From Sistotremastrum niveocremeum HHB9708 (lineage: Eukaryota; Basidiomycota; Agaricomycetes; Sistotremastrales; Sistotremastraceae): DNA of 64,000 nt. The notes under the pieces were generated by a model, which was given only the letters and a program-made list of their open reading frames with translations, made no database searches and had not been told where the DNA came from. Within the stretch, counting starts at the first letter, position 1; the number at the start of each line of letters is the position of its first letter. Where the stretch lies: NCBI GenBank assembly GCA_001630475.1, contig KV419400.1, positions 992,940 through 1,056,939 on the forward strand, written 5' to 3'. Of this stretch, positions 26,735 to 38,135 are shown in pieces. The position numbers were made by a program, and so were the translations under genes.

Positions 26735-27068
26735 GGTAGAGAAGAGAAAGAAAAGACGCTATCAAACGAGCGCGCTGTTTTGTGGCGACTCGCGTTGGGG
26801 TGTGGCGCTGTTTGTGCGGATTCGGCTAAGGAACGTGGCTCTCTATCAGTTCTCATCTCGATTGCAGCTTTGATTGTAAGATCTATCCAGTACAGGGGAG
26901 GTGCGCTGTCATATAATATACGATATCAAAGGATCGGACGAGTCTTTCATTACTGAAAGGCCCACATATTCCAGAAGCTACAATGGTCAAATAACAGGTT
27001 AGAAAACACAACGAACAAAGCAAACATGTTCAAGAAAACAAGCTCCAGAAAAAGGTCCAAAGAGTCCC
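26735..27068 (-). promoter_or_regulatory. PYK1 promoter with CT-rich box
   Basis: On the transcribed strand, 26756-26735 is an almost pure C/T run directly before the ATG, a known hallmark of highly expressed genes in filamentous fungi. A TATATTATAT element lies at 26920-26911, about 180 bp upstream of the ATG. The remainder, up to the end of the CSL gene, shows no gene. Use of the elements is inferred from position. Confidence 0.5.
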
Positions 27069-29611
27069 CTATGTCACTCTGAGATTCCAGGCACCGTTGT
27101 AACTTCCATCAGCTGCAGCTGCAGCTGCAATCCAACCAGTGTCAACATTCCCACTCCCGTTTAGCGCGTTGAGAGTCAGGCTGTGTATCAAGTTCTCGCA
27201 TGTGATGGAGCGCCCTGAATGGTACCCCATACCATCGACACCTCGAATGAACAACAGAGGCAGACTACGTCCATTTATCGATGCAGCTGCTCTGCCATTT
27301 GTTGGCGGCGGGCCGTTCGATCGATGTTGCGATCGAGGGCTCGACGACCCGTCGTTCTTCTCGGCGCCAGGATCCAGGTTCTTTGCCACCTCATCTTCTG
27401 AATCTCGACCTACAGCATCCGACCCTGCTTCAGGACTGCGACCGTGACTTTCTATGGTCTCCTGCATGCTTCGGACAATTTGTTCCATAGGAGGCATGTC
27501 AAGTATGACAACAGAATGAATCGATTGCAGAGGTCCAAGATTCGGGTGTGGACTTTCACTAGCAGGTGAATGAGCGGGTGTTTCGGCGGATAAATGGCCC
27601 TCAGCGACGGATTGTTGCGTCGTGTGAAATCCGGATGGTGAGGATGGCCCATGGTTCGTAGAGCCTTGATGGCCGAAGGGGGAAACTGAGGTTAAGGGAC
27701 CAGGCGGCGTGGCTTGGAACACACGCTGGGTAAGCGGACCTATGTTTCCAAGCCACACCTCCAAAGGCAGAAACCCTCTTCCATCGGGAGACGGATAGTA
27801 AAAATTGGAGACTGTCAGTTCTAGAGTATGAGTTGATTGTCGATACACTGGTGTCGTGAATAACGTTGGGAAAGGCGTCACAGGAAATGCTGGGCTTGAA
27901 AGGTTTTTCCCGAAAGCGTCGAAAAAGGTATACTGGAATTTTGCTGACAGAGTTGAGTTTAAAGATAGACAGGGAAAGAAAACAAGCTTACAAATCCCAA
28001 CAATAGTCCAACATAAATAATCATCGACTTCGTCAGTCACAACCCGCACGCCATCCTTCATTTCGTCCCGAACCCGAGGGGCCTGGAACATCAGAGGATG
28101 GGTCCCACCCTGCCCGGTGTTGCCAGGAGTAGGGGCTACGATTCCACCTGCTCCAGTCAGAGGACCGGCCGCTGACAAATACTGGCGAGTCCCGTCCGCA
28201 CTGACTCGTTGCAGCGCTATTTTCTGCATTTGGCTTACTGGTCCGCCGTCTTCAGTGGATACACGACCTTTGTCGACTTTGCGTATAGTTAAGGGACAAG
28301 TAGCAATCCCAGACAATGAATCTGCGAGAACGATTTCGCATCCATAGGTTACTGGTTGGGGTCCAGCTGTTCGGATGGTCAAGGCGTGCACAAAAAAAGG
28401 TCCAAAGTGTCAAGGAACACTCACTCATCGTGGAAGGAGGTTCTGGAGGACGTCGCACAACGTTGACATTGAAAGCAGACCAAGAGATGTTGCTGGCACA
28501 CAGCGCCGCATGATCGATCGTCATGTATTTAGTACGTACTGTCTGAGAGTTGATCCGATTGAACAAGGAGACTGGGCCTCCTGCGAGGATACAAGATGAT
28601 ATGTTCCGCGTCTTAGCAGTCTTCTTCGAAGGTTTCGAGATAATTGTTACTGGCGCAGATTCGAATGAGGCCCAAACGCGGCCGGGTATTTCCTGCGCTT
28701 CAGTGTTACTCATAGAGGGGCCGGGAGGAGGAGGGGGGTCTGCAATATCAAGGGCGAGGAAGAAGCTTTTCTCTTTGGCGGTATTGGCGACGTGCAAATG
28801 CTTAAAGGCCGCCTGCATACTGTTGTCGAGCGGAGCTTTCTGCGGAGCCGATCGATCGCCGCTTTCGTGCACAATGCTCATAGTGAGCTGCTGGTGCTTG
28901 AGTTGTTGGTTTGGACCTTCGATGCGGACTATTGGAGGAGGGCAGAGAAATCGCTTCTCACTTCCGTATGACTTCTGAGCGACCGCAGCATGCAAACAGA
29001 CGACAGTGGTCATGGACATGACCCGCGCACTGTCCATGACTAAGTGCTCCCTGACTGTCCGGCGAATCTTTGCTTGGGACTCCTCCGCATCCATATCATC
29101 CAGTTTTCGTTTATTGGAATACTAGCATCAGAATAAGCACGTGATGGGACGCGAATAAAAATCGAACGAGAACAAGACGCACATGGGAGGGCCCCGCTCC
29201 CTCAGAAATGGCCTCTGGAGGTGGCGCTGAGGGCCAACTTGAGTGATGGCCTTGATGATTAAGAACAGAGTGATCGGAGACTGCAAGAAGAGACTGGATA
29301 GACATGGCCGTGTTGGTATTGGGTCCTCGGGAGACGAGCGCGTCGAGATGACCTGTATTAGGATGAGGAGGGCCGGGCCTTGTTCTGGCCGGGTCTGAGG
29401 ACGGTGGATTAGCATTGATAGCGTTTAGGAGGAGGTCGAGGTTGGTCTGGGAGGGGGTGGGCGGTCGGTGATGGTCGTGCTCATTGTGGTGGTTGGGGTT
29501 GGCCGACGTCGAAGCGAGATCGCTCGTCGATGGTGGGTTCATTGACGGCGTCAAGACCTGAGACTGGAGTTCGTTGATGTACGTCTGAAAGGCATCCAGA
29601 ACCACTCTCAT
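27069..29611 (-). CDS. CSL (CBF1/Su(H)/LAG-1) family transcription factor
   Basis: DNA-binding protein of the fungal CSL class (fission yeast Cbf11/Cbf12 kin), which binds GTGRGAA-like sites and affects cell adhesion, cell cycle and lipid genes there. The N-terminal 150 residues are low-complexity (His/Pro/Asn). Then come the Rel-homology-like N-terminal domain (SYGSEKRFLCPPPIVRIEG), the beta-trefoil region (VWASFESAPVTIISKPSKK, ISSCILAGGPVSLFNRINSQ, TVRTKYM), PVTYGCEIVLADSLSG, HPLMFQAPRVRDE, YLCWTIVGI, and the C-terminal IPT-like domain (THTLELTVSNFYYP, LEVWLGNIGPLTQRVFQA). A long tail includes LPLLFIRGVDGMGYHSGR. Introns fall at 29167-29112 and 28430-28350, among others. Fungi lack Notch, so the role is Notch-independent. 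Class F1 versus F2 is not resolved. Confidence 0.88.
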
Positions 29612-31694
29612 GGCTCAGCTGCGTGGGAGCGAGGATTATGTATTTTCTGCAACCGTCCGTTCGTTGCACCGTGAGAGCGGTCGTGAGAGCCTTAGCCTGG
29701 TTAGGGTGCGCGGGAATTTCTCGCAACTTCAGTCTCCGCTCGAATTTCAACTCTCTCCTCCACTCTGCCAGCGGTCATTGTTCCTATCTGCAATCTTGAT
29801 CAGTGGCCTCCTATGAACTTGTATCTATTTCTTCTGGCTTTTCTCCGCTTGTTTCCCTTTTTTTTATGCATTTCTGGTCACCCGATCGGCCTTGCCATCG
29901 GCCAACCGTCCTCCTTGTCTGGTGTGAAAATTCCGGCCTTCAAGCTCTCATTAACGGCCGTGGAAAACTTGCGACGGACCCTGGACCCCGTTACTTCTCT
30001 GCTGCGGACAAGCCAGCTTGTCCCCTTTTAAATTTCCCATTTCTCCAGTTGCCGCTATGAAGCCGCTCCCGCCTTGAATCTTACAATTGCAACTTGTGCT
30101 CTGTCTTCATGAACGGCCCATGTGCGGTCTTTCACCCCGCCTTGTGCGGCTCGACAATTTTGCCCATGACCATGCCGCTGCCCAGTAACCGCATCGCTCG
30201 CCGGGTCACCCATGCCTGAACCTCTGGTTTCGTGGGATCAGTCCATCTGACCGTTACTGGCATTAAATTATGTCATATTTCCAGTTTGGAGATCTGACTC
30301 CGACTTCCTTGGCAAAGTCTCCTCGCTTTATCGAAGACTCGTGTTCCTGTCTCGTTATTTATAACTTGCGCACCCCACACCAAAGATCTGTCACTCTCTT
30401 AACATCGCTAGTACCGATGACCCACTGCCTATGCATTCGAATAGTGCGTCTCTCTTTTTAATCGATCGGTTCGGATGACACGGCGAGATTATAGATTTTT
30501 CAAGAAATTTTGATAACACCCGTTTTTTTGCTCCCTCTGTATTGCTAACACACCCATATTCAAGTGCTCCAGAGGGCCGTCCTACATGCCGTATGGCAGG
30601 TATACTGACGCCCCACCAACCACCGAGCGCTCTGCTTTCTTGTGACTGTTTCCTTCGAGCCAGTGACACTAGAGCGGCACACGCCAAGTGACCATACCAC
30701 CCAGCGACGCGGTTTGTGCTCCAACATTCACTTTTCCGGATTTAATCCCGTGACTTTCTTATCTCTAGAAATACTTCCTCGAGAAATTTAGCTCTCGTTG
30801 CGTCGAGAACGGTGTTAACGATAGGTGGCCTGTAGACTCGCCCACGAGTTCCCATACCATCTTCAAACCGACGCTCAGGCTCTTTGAGCCTTTATTCTCT
30901 TGTATATCATCGACGAACCCTGAGGGAGTCGAGCAGCCATCAGTTTATGACTGTTTGCTGAATACACACCCTTCTTTTTCATTGATCGAGCAAGGTAATA
31001 CGTCCTTCGTGCCTGCAGCTGCTTACCAATATCGTTAGACAATCTTATCTTTTGACCGGGTCCCAGAAGCCCCTTTGAGATCCCGCCGTTCTCCTGAAAC
31101 CAAATGTGCGCGTGTTCTGAGAAATCAACCCTTTTAAGTCAAATTTTCCCTTCCACGCGCCCGTCGACATCCAGGCAACTCATCCCTTGCGCGCCTTGTT
31201 CAGTCCCTGCATATCGTGTGTCTGTGATTCGAGCCTATCTCGCAGCCCAACGTTCCAGAATAGCCTCGGTTCTCATCGCCCGGAATGCTTTCCGCTAGCG
31301 CCATCTCCTTGATTGATTCTGCGTCTGGTGGATCCATTGGATAAATCCTGCCATCACCGTGTGTTATGGAACGACAAGCAGCCTCTGAAGTGCGACCGTG
31401 TCTCTTTCCTGTTCTCATTGGCAACAGGAAAGGGCGCGGTCATTCCCGTGTTTCCCCACGCCATTCTATAGACCTATTAGTCGTTTTCCTGAGGCCGTGA
31501 GATCATACTATGAATTCCGATTTGTTTTCTTCTCAGGCCTGTTAGATGAAACTCGCTGTGTGTACTGTAAACATTATTTGTGTCGAATAAAGTGGAAGCC
31601 GACGGCAATCGGAATTAGCCGGATGACGTCCCTCCCGATACCGCGCCGCCTGATTTTTTGACTCTGAGCTTGGGTCGGGTTCGACCAGAACACC
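29612..31694. other. Gene-free 2.1-kb region upstream of CSL and carrier genes
   Basis: The longest stretch without a recognised gene in the window. It lies between divergent genes and is rich in pyrimidine tracts on the + strand (29740-29870, 30380-30470, 31120-31160). Open frames here are short, start without context and look like translated C/T-rich spacer. It may hold long 5' leaders, leader introns or a non-coding transcript. I can support no gene. Confidence 0.4.
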
Positions 31695-32868
31695 ATGGAT
31701 CCTCTGGTCGCAAAAATGATAGCGGGAGCGACGGGGTCGTCTCTCACTGCATTGTCGAGTATGCTCACGATACATCAGCCGCAGTGCATGGTCTAACGAG
31801 AATTCTGCAGTGACACCTTTCGATGTGATCAAGACCAGGCTGCAAACTCAACCCCCAGCCCCACTGGCTTCATCCATCTCTAACAATGTCTGTTGTCAAC
31901 CTTCCGCTGTCTCATGCGTCCGCAACATGTCTTCCTCAGCACGCTTGTTGTCACCCAACGTTGTTTGCCTGTGGGAAAATGGCATGATGAGAGCCGAAAG
32001 GGTCAACGGGTTTTGGGATGCCGCAGCAAAAGTCTGGAGAACAGAAGGCCTGAGAGGCTTGTGGAAAGGGGTGGGCACATCGCTGTACGTGACTATTCTG
32101 TATGGATCGACAGGGCCATCTGACCCGTCCACCCGAAAGACTGATGGCAGTTCCAGCATCTACAACTTACATGATTACATATGACCATCTACTTCGCGAA
32201 GTCATCCCCTCTATTTCTCCGTCAGAGTCTATCACGCCACTCATCTCAGGCTCGCTCGCGCGGACGATTGTAGCGACAATTATTTCTCCGTTAGAGCTGC
32301 TGCGTACGAACCTTCAATCCACCCCTCCTTCTCCCACGCAACCACACACGCTACGCTCTGTTTTTGCCGACATTCTACAGCTCTCCAGACGGGACGGCGT
32401 GTTCTCTCTATGGCGTGGGCTAGGACCTACGTTGTGGCGGGATGTTCCATTTAGTGGGATATACTGGGCGAATTACGAGAGCTGGAAGGCTTTTTACCAT
32501 CGCCAGGGATACCAAGGCGCTATCGTGGCTTTTGTCTCTGGTGCAACGAGCGGAACCACGGCTGCTTTGATCACTTCACCTTTTGATGTGCTCAAGACGA
32601 GACGGCAGGCATTACTAATGTCGGCAGCGTCATCAACGAAAAACACTGCAACATTTCCCGTGTTGAAAGAGATTCTTCAGACGGAAGGCATCTCTGCTTT
32701 ATATGCCGGGATCTCACCTCGAATAGCAAAGATCGCGCCGGCGTGTGGTATCATGATTGCTTGTTTCGAGGTGAGTTGGGATCAGCTTCTCGAGTGATGA
32801 GTCGAGCTGACTAAACATTTTTGCAGGGCATAGGGACGATGTTGACAAAACGCGACGAGGATGCCTAA
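31695..32868 (+). CDS. MTM1: Mitochondrial carrier, SLC25A39/40 (Mtm1) type
   Basis: Inner-membrane transporter. Animal SLC25A39/40 import glutathione into the matrix; yeast Mtm1 affects manganese, iron-sulfur and PLP handling. Three carrier repeats are present: MTPFDVIKTRLQTQ, ISPLELLRTNLQS and TSPFDVLKTRRQA, each with P-X-[DE]-X-X-[KR]. The second-repeat PLEL form and the long loop after repeat-1 helix 1 (VCCQPSAVSC ... NVVC) fit the SLC25A39/40 clade rather than other carriers. Exon 1 is 31695-31756 or so; a further intron near 32088-32143 joins VGTSL to LMAVPASTTYMITYDHLL. A last small exon gives GIGTMLTKRDEDA. Substrate is inferred from the family. Confidence 0.87.
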
Positions 32869-33612
32869 TCGTTGTCTCGACATTCCACACACACACATCT
32901 CAGCCAGTTTCATATCCGCACGTCCTGTATAGTCATTCTATTGCTAATATCTGCTTTGCATTACACCCCCGTATTTTTATGTAGCCTACACCGTACACCG
33001 TAGATGGGAGCGCGCGCGATGCTCGCATATAATATATCTACATCATGTCCAGCCCTGACTCGTTGCTGGATCTGAGATCGGGGGCCGGTTGTGGAGGCCG
33101 ACTGACTCGTGCTTAAGGAGGAGGTCGAGGTAGATGGAGATAAGCGAAGTCGAGGGAATGATGGGTGGAGTGTACGAATATGGGCTCAACTCCTATTACA
33201 TCTGCGGTGCATATAGAGGAGTGTATTAGGCATACTGGCCGACGTTGTAGCAGAGCTGGTGAGAGGAGACCGCACCAGGCCGCCTGAGAGCGTTGGCCGA
33301 AAAAGGGATTCGGTCGAGTCCGACAACCACCGCGAAGAGTCGGCGTAGAGATACGCGCAATCGACCTCCAGTAAGCATTCGGGTTGCATTTTGGATACGT
33401 CAGCTGCGCGGCCATCCCTGATACCTCGGTCGACAAATGCGTAGTCATCCCCGCGTCAACTCTTCATATATTTGCGCTCGCCTAGATGCCACCGTATCTC
33501 TCTAGCACCCTGCGCAGGCCTTGCACAGCCGTCCCCAGGATCACTATATATCAGACGCGCTCGTGCCTCACAACCTTGTTCTCCCCAGCGCCCTATCTTG
33601 TCTCATCCCGCC
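32869..33612. other. Intergenic region with one weak - strand reading frame
   Basis: About 745 bp. A - strand frame with a real ATG at 33448 runs to 33113, and part of it in another frame (DSTESLFRPTLSGGLVRSPL) has protein-like composition. I do not recognise either and cannot fit convincing splice sites, so no gene is called. GCGCGCGC occurs at about 33010, and an AT-rich stretch (tataatatat) at 33027-33036. Confidence 0.3.
33545..33551 (+). promoter_or_regulatory. TATA box of the gene at 33613
   Basis: TATATAT, 62-68 bp upstream of the ATG at 33613, within a CT-rich leader. Position and sequence fit a fungal core promoter. Confidence 0.5.
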
Positions 33613-34135
33613 ATGTACACTTCATTGTTTCCAACGCGCCGACGAGACGGTGTTGAGTGGGAAGTCGAGGACCACAAGGTCGTCCAATCTGTCCCAACTT
33701 CTTATGCCGACGAAGGTATGTCTTGCATCCTGCTTCTCCTCTCTTCCTTATTCTAACGCCGCACCTTCGTTTTATTGCAGACATCGACATCACCAGTGTA
33801 TCTGACCGCGACACTAACATCACCTACTCCTTCTACGCTACCCCCGCTGTCAAGGCAGACAGACGGCGTGCCGCACTGGAGTTCGCTCGAGATCAGTTAC
33901 TGAAAGAGGTCTCGAAGCAGAGACACAATGTTCTCCTTATGGAAGGGTGCGTCCACTGTCGTGTGCATCGATCATCAACTGATATCTTCCTGCTCTTAGA
34001 TGGACAGTGACTACATTCCGAAAAGGCGCATCGCGTCGCATTGAAGTACGCTACAGCGGCAGACCAGCTGTTGCTGTTGGCAACATCCAGCCCCGAAAAC
34101 CCCCTTTCATGGGAATCCTGGACGCGGATCTATAA
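33613..34135 (+). CDS. Small uncharacterised protein, three exons
   Basis: About 136 residues. Exon 1 gives MYTSLFPTRRRDGVEWEVED and HKVVQSVPTSYADE. After a GTATGT...TTGCAG intron, exon 2 gives ITYSFYATPAVKADRRRAAL and EFARDQLLKEVSKQRHNVLL. After a second intron, exon 3 gives WTVTTFRKGASRRIEVRYSG and ends FMGILDADL. No signal peptide or membrane helix. The composition (balanced, with an amphipathic Lys/Arg/Glu helix in the middle) and in-frame splice sites argue for a real gene. I do not recognise the family. A TATA box sits 62 bp upstream. Confidence 0.65.
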
Positions 34136-35072
34136 ACAAAATCATTTTCTCGGGGCAAGGAGGGTTGCAGGCGATATCTAATTCTTATTTATTCATTGGC
34201 ATGAACACGAGGCATTTTGTACAATAGTAAGACCGGCATTTGTAGATCTAGAGTACATAAATCTCCACTCATTGTTTGTAGCAGGTCGGAGGATAGCTCC
34301 GCCCGCCGCGGCTTCTTAGCGCTCCTGTCCCTGGCCCCTCGAGTACTTGTACTAGGTCAGGTCAAATGAAGATGCTATTCTTGTATCCGCATGTCCCCTC
34401 CGTCCTGATCTTTCTGCAAGAATGCCCTTGAGCTTTGCTACAGTTGCCACAGTCGTCGCCAGAATCTCGACGCACAGCAAGAGCGCCCACAGCGACCACA
34501 CGACCCATCTCTGCTGCTCGTCAGGAGAAGCACCCATCACCCATGAAGCGCTAGCAGCCGATCACCCACGAATAAAGCAATGCACGCTGTCCCACGAAGA
34601 GCTCTTCGTATGTGACGGCGGTGTTGACCTCAGAAAATTGTTGCGTGCTGCGCGTAATCTGCTTTACGACCAAACGGTGAAACTCGGGGGAAATAGCCTC
34701 GTTGAAGAAAGGTACTATGCCACGGCGCCAACTGACGAGCTCTCTCTGACATGTTTTGTGCTTAGGTGGTCATGTCGGATTACTAGGGGTCGAAGAGCGG
34801 ATAGGTTCAATGTCAAGGTAGTCATACTTCATTTTATACGAGTCATTACTTGGTGACTGAACCACATCATCAAAGATTCACTATTCCGCGGTTCCTGCAC
34901 AGTCGACGGTGACAGATCCTCAGCGCCCCGTCTCGCTCGAGAATGCGAAGAACATTCCTGGGTTGATGTCCATCGTGTACCGCCGCGAATGAGACCCATG
35001 ACGAGCATGACGGACGATCGATGCACGTATTTAATTTTTGATGTATTTGACATATGGACAATTTTGGACCGG
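34136..35072. other. Intergenic region with protein-like but unresolved - strand sequence
   Basis: About 940 bp between two convergently oriented genes. On the - strand, 34720-34560 reads FFNEAISPEFHRLVVKQITR and then QQFSEVNTAVTYEELFVGQR, and 34540-34352 holds a hydrophobic segment (WVVWSLWALLLCVEILATTV). Both look coding, but I cannot join them or find a start, and I do not recognise a family. It may be a gene with introns I misread or a decayed gene. Confidence 0.3.
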
Positions 35073-36379
35073 TCATACCCGTTCTTCGAGTGACCGTTCT
35101 CCTTTCAGAATAATGCTCTCGGGACGAGAGGCATATCCGGTCCATGACTGTTGAAACGATGTCAGCGGGATGCACGCTACAGTAGATTTAAGACAAACTT
35201 CGTCATAGATAGCAGAATTGCAGCCAATGATTTGGAGGCATAGCCAATTGATAGCCGCCGTCATGCCGCTTCCACAACTATTGACGAGTTTTCGTTGGCC
35301 GCTAAGCACGGCCTCGAGCTCTTCGTCGCCTAAGATAGCCTGGAATGATTTCTTCAATTCCTCAGGACCCCTCAGGGTAGTATAAGTGGTCCCAGTTTCT
35401 GGGACAGTGTGGGTCTGTACCAGCTGATTGAAAGGTAAAGAAATCGAATGTGGCATGTGCCCTGAAGACAGAGATGGACGAGTTTCGGGGTCCGCTCCAG
35501 TCCAGCGTCCCTTGGATCTTGCATCCAACACTAATTCAGCAGACAGCGATGTTTGAGGATCCAGTCTGCAGTTGGCCGCGATTTGTTCATAATCTATCAT
35601 ATGTAAGTTAATATCTATGCCCTCTTAACGCATATACGTACCTTTAATGACGCTAGGATCCATCTCGGGAAGTTTGTACGTCTTAGTGGCGAGCTCGGAT
35701 TCGCCTAATGCTTGTACGGGTTCTGGGATCGGCCCGAGTTCCACTGGATAATTTTGCGCCTCCCAAGCAGGCAGTCCGCCGTTCAGTATCGATGATCGAT
35801 CGTGGTTAAACGCCTAAAACGATTTCAATATTATAGACACGCCTGATGTGAAGCAGCGCACTCGGAATGTGAACAACGCTCTCGGAGAAGAGAACACACC
35901 CTGCGTGTCGTAGCTGTGGGGGTATAAGATTGAGGATCCCGAAGAGTAACAGCATTACAATCCACTCACATTACTACGTGATCATCATTCCCGATCTGCC
36001 ATTTATCTTGGATCAAAATTGGGATGGCTTCGCGATAGTTTTAACTGAAGTCCTGACCACATGCTTCTTTGAACTGATGATTGGAAGGCATCATATGCTT
36101 AAGGCCAAGTTCATGGGGCGAAGCAACTTTATCGAGATCAAAGAACTGTGCTTTAGGGATCCGTTTGGCACCAAACTCGGTCTCAGCATTTCGTGGTGAA
36201 TTAGGCATGAACCATGACGCATCCAAAATCTTCACGGACGCTGATGAAGACGCGACAAGCGAAGAGAGCTCGTGAGGAGAGACTAGAAATGGTGCTTTTG
36301 CCATCGTAGAAGTATAACTTCGAGCGAAATGAACAGGAACCGCAGAAAGCAGCGATCGAGCTCGTCGTAGGGTCTGCAT
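35073..36379 (-). CDS. TUM1: Mercaptopyruvate/thiosulfate sulfurtransferase (tandem rhodanese)
   Basis: Transfers sulfane sulfur from 3-mercaptopyruvate or thiosulfate; in yeast Tum1 also feeds tRNA thiolation. Two rhodanese domains are seen. The inactive first has FLVSPHELSSLV, VKILDASWFMPNSPRNAETE, IPKAQFFDLDKVASP, DDHVVIYDTQGVFSSPRALF and NHDRSSILNGGLPAWEAQ. The catalytic second has LVLDARSKGRWTGADPETRP, SGHMPHSISLPFNQL and the active loop NSCGSGMTAAINWL (CGSGMTA). The C-terminus is SWTGYASRPES...ERV. Three ATGs are possible: 36457, 36379 and 36304. The 36379 start gives an Arg-rich presequence (MQTLRRARSLLSAVPVHFAR), so mitochondrial targeting is likely, with the 36304 start giving a cytosolic form. 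The 36457 ATG overlaps the start of VMA5 on the other strand. Confidence 0.88.
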
Positions 36380-36455
36380 CCGCCTAACTGTGTTGCGGAA
36401 TCCGGAAACTGCTTCGCCCCAAACAGACCAAGGCCCGCCTCCTGTCCTCTGAGCC

Positions 36456-38006
36456 ATGCCTTCAGATCAGAGCACTTGGCTGATCGCAGTGCCACAAGAT
36501 GGAGATTCGGAGGGATTGGTACAAGAATTGTCGTCCAAGCTTGGAGGCTCGAAGTCCATTGGAGTTGGAACTTTGAATGTTCCGTCGTTCAAAGTAAGTC
36601 CAGACGCGATGTCCTGTGGTCACAGTAGTCTGATCGGTCGCAAGACAGGAACGCTAGATAGCTTAGTCTCGTTATCCGAAGAGCTACCGAAACAGGATGC
36701 ATATTTCACCTCTGTTGTGGCAAAGATCGTGGACACTTTGCGCAATCTTCTGAATAACGAATCTGCAAAGGTTTCTCAACATATCTTGGTCAACGAACAA
36801 CCAGTGGATGACTACCTTTTCGGTCGATACACCGGCGGATGGAAGTGGAATGAAGGACGATATGGTGTACAGAAGGGCTTACGAGAATTGGCCGAGGTCT
36901 TGAACAAGGTATGTACCGCACAATTCATCGCGACAATGAATCAGAAAGTCTCAGTGACCGAAGGAACTGACTTCCATCGATAATGTCACCAAACTCAAGC
37001 TCAACAACTATAACCTCGCCAAAGGCTCTTTAGTGCAGCTTCAGCGAAAGCAAACGTTGAGTCTTATCTAGTCGAAATCAACTCGTCCCTCACCTGTGTC
37101 TTTCTAGGGGGAATCTTTCAGTCAGAAATTTATCGGAGATAGTATCGAAGGAGCACTTCATCCAAGATTCTGAATATTTAGAAACAGTGCTCGTGGCAAT
37201 ACCGAAGTGAGTGACATCATAGAATGTCCCCCGTCATCTCTGACAGCTACTACAGCAATAATGTGAAAGATTGGAGTGCAAAATATGAACGTTTAGCCTC
37301 AATGGTCGTCCCCAGGTCATCAGTCACTATTACTTCAGACAGCGATTTCACCTTGTTCGCGGTCGTCATATTCCGACGCTGTCGAGATGAATTCGCCCAG
37401 AAATGTCGCGAAAATAGGTCAGTTATATGCTGCTTTAATCTCATCGCATTCAGTGCTTGCTTTTAGATTCATTATCCGAGATTTTACGTTTACGGATGAT
37501 CAACTCGTGAAACACCAGGAGGAATTGTCGTCTGCCGAAGAAGCCGAGAGAGAGCTCTGGGTACGCTTTCGTGTCCAGCTAGCACTCTAACATTGTTGAA
37601 CGCACATTACAGACTGAGCTCCTTCGGTTATCACGGACAAACTTCTCCGAGGCTTTCCAGTTACTCGTTCATCTGAAAGTTATGCGACTGTTTGTCGAAA
37701 GTGTCCTGAGATATGGCTTGCCTTCAAACTACACCGGAGTGATCATCAAGGTTTTCCTCTCTTATCAAAGAAGTGACATTCATTAGCTGATCAGTTATTC
37801 CACAGCCCGATCCTAAACTTGCCAAGAAGACATTATCGACCTTGAGTTCTCAATTTGCATATTTGGCGCCGCGCGCAAACGCAGCTCCTGCACGATCAAA
37901 GAAGAAACAAGAGACCACTGATGATTTCGCTGGAGAGTACCAACAGATTATGGAGCAAGAGTTCTTCGACTTCGCATTATTTGAAGTACCGTGGATCATA
38001 ATTTGA
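36456..38006 (+). CDS. VMA5: V-type ATPase subunit C
   Basis: Peripheral-stalk subunit of V1 whose release controls reversible V-ATPase disassembly. About 390 residues in roughly eight exons. It starts [20 protein letters not shown]; next come [103 protein letters not shown]-equivalent [60 protein letters not shown] and [17 protein letters not shown]. The protein ends [14 protein letters not shown]. Every block expected of subunit C is present. It is head-to-head with the sulfurtransferase gene. Confidence 0.93.
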
Positions 38007-38135
38007 GCGTTCAGAATGTAGCCGGGGCTCACAAAACTAAGTGTACATATTCTATTGCAAAATTAGACCACCGCGGAATCCTGATGCGCATTAATACGAT
38101 CTACGGCGACTGCAGAGACAGAGTTCGTGACAGTC

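Noticed and set aside
29803-30060. A + strand frame with hydrophobic residues, like a small membrane protein
   Set aside because: It is translated C/T-rich spacer; composition and lack of splice or promoter context do not support a gene.
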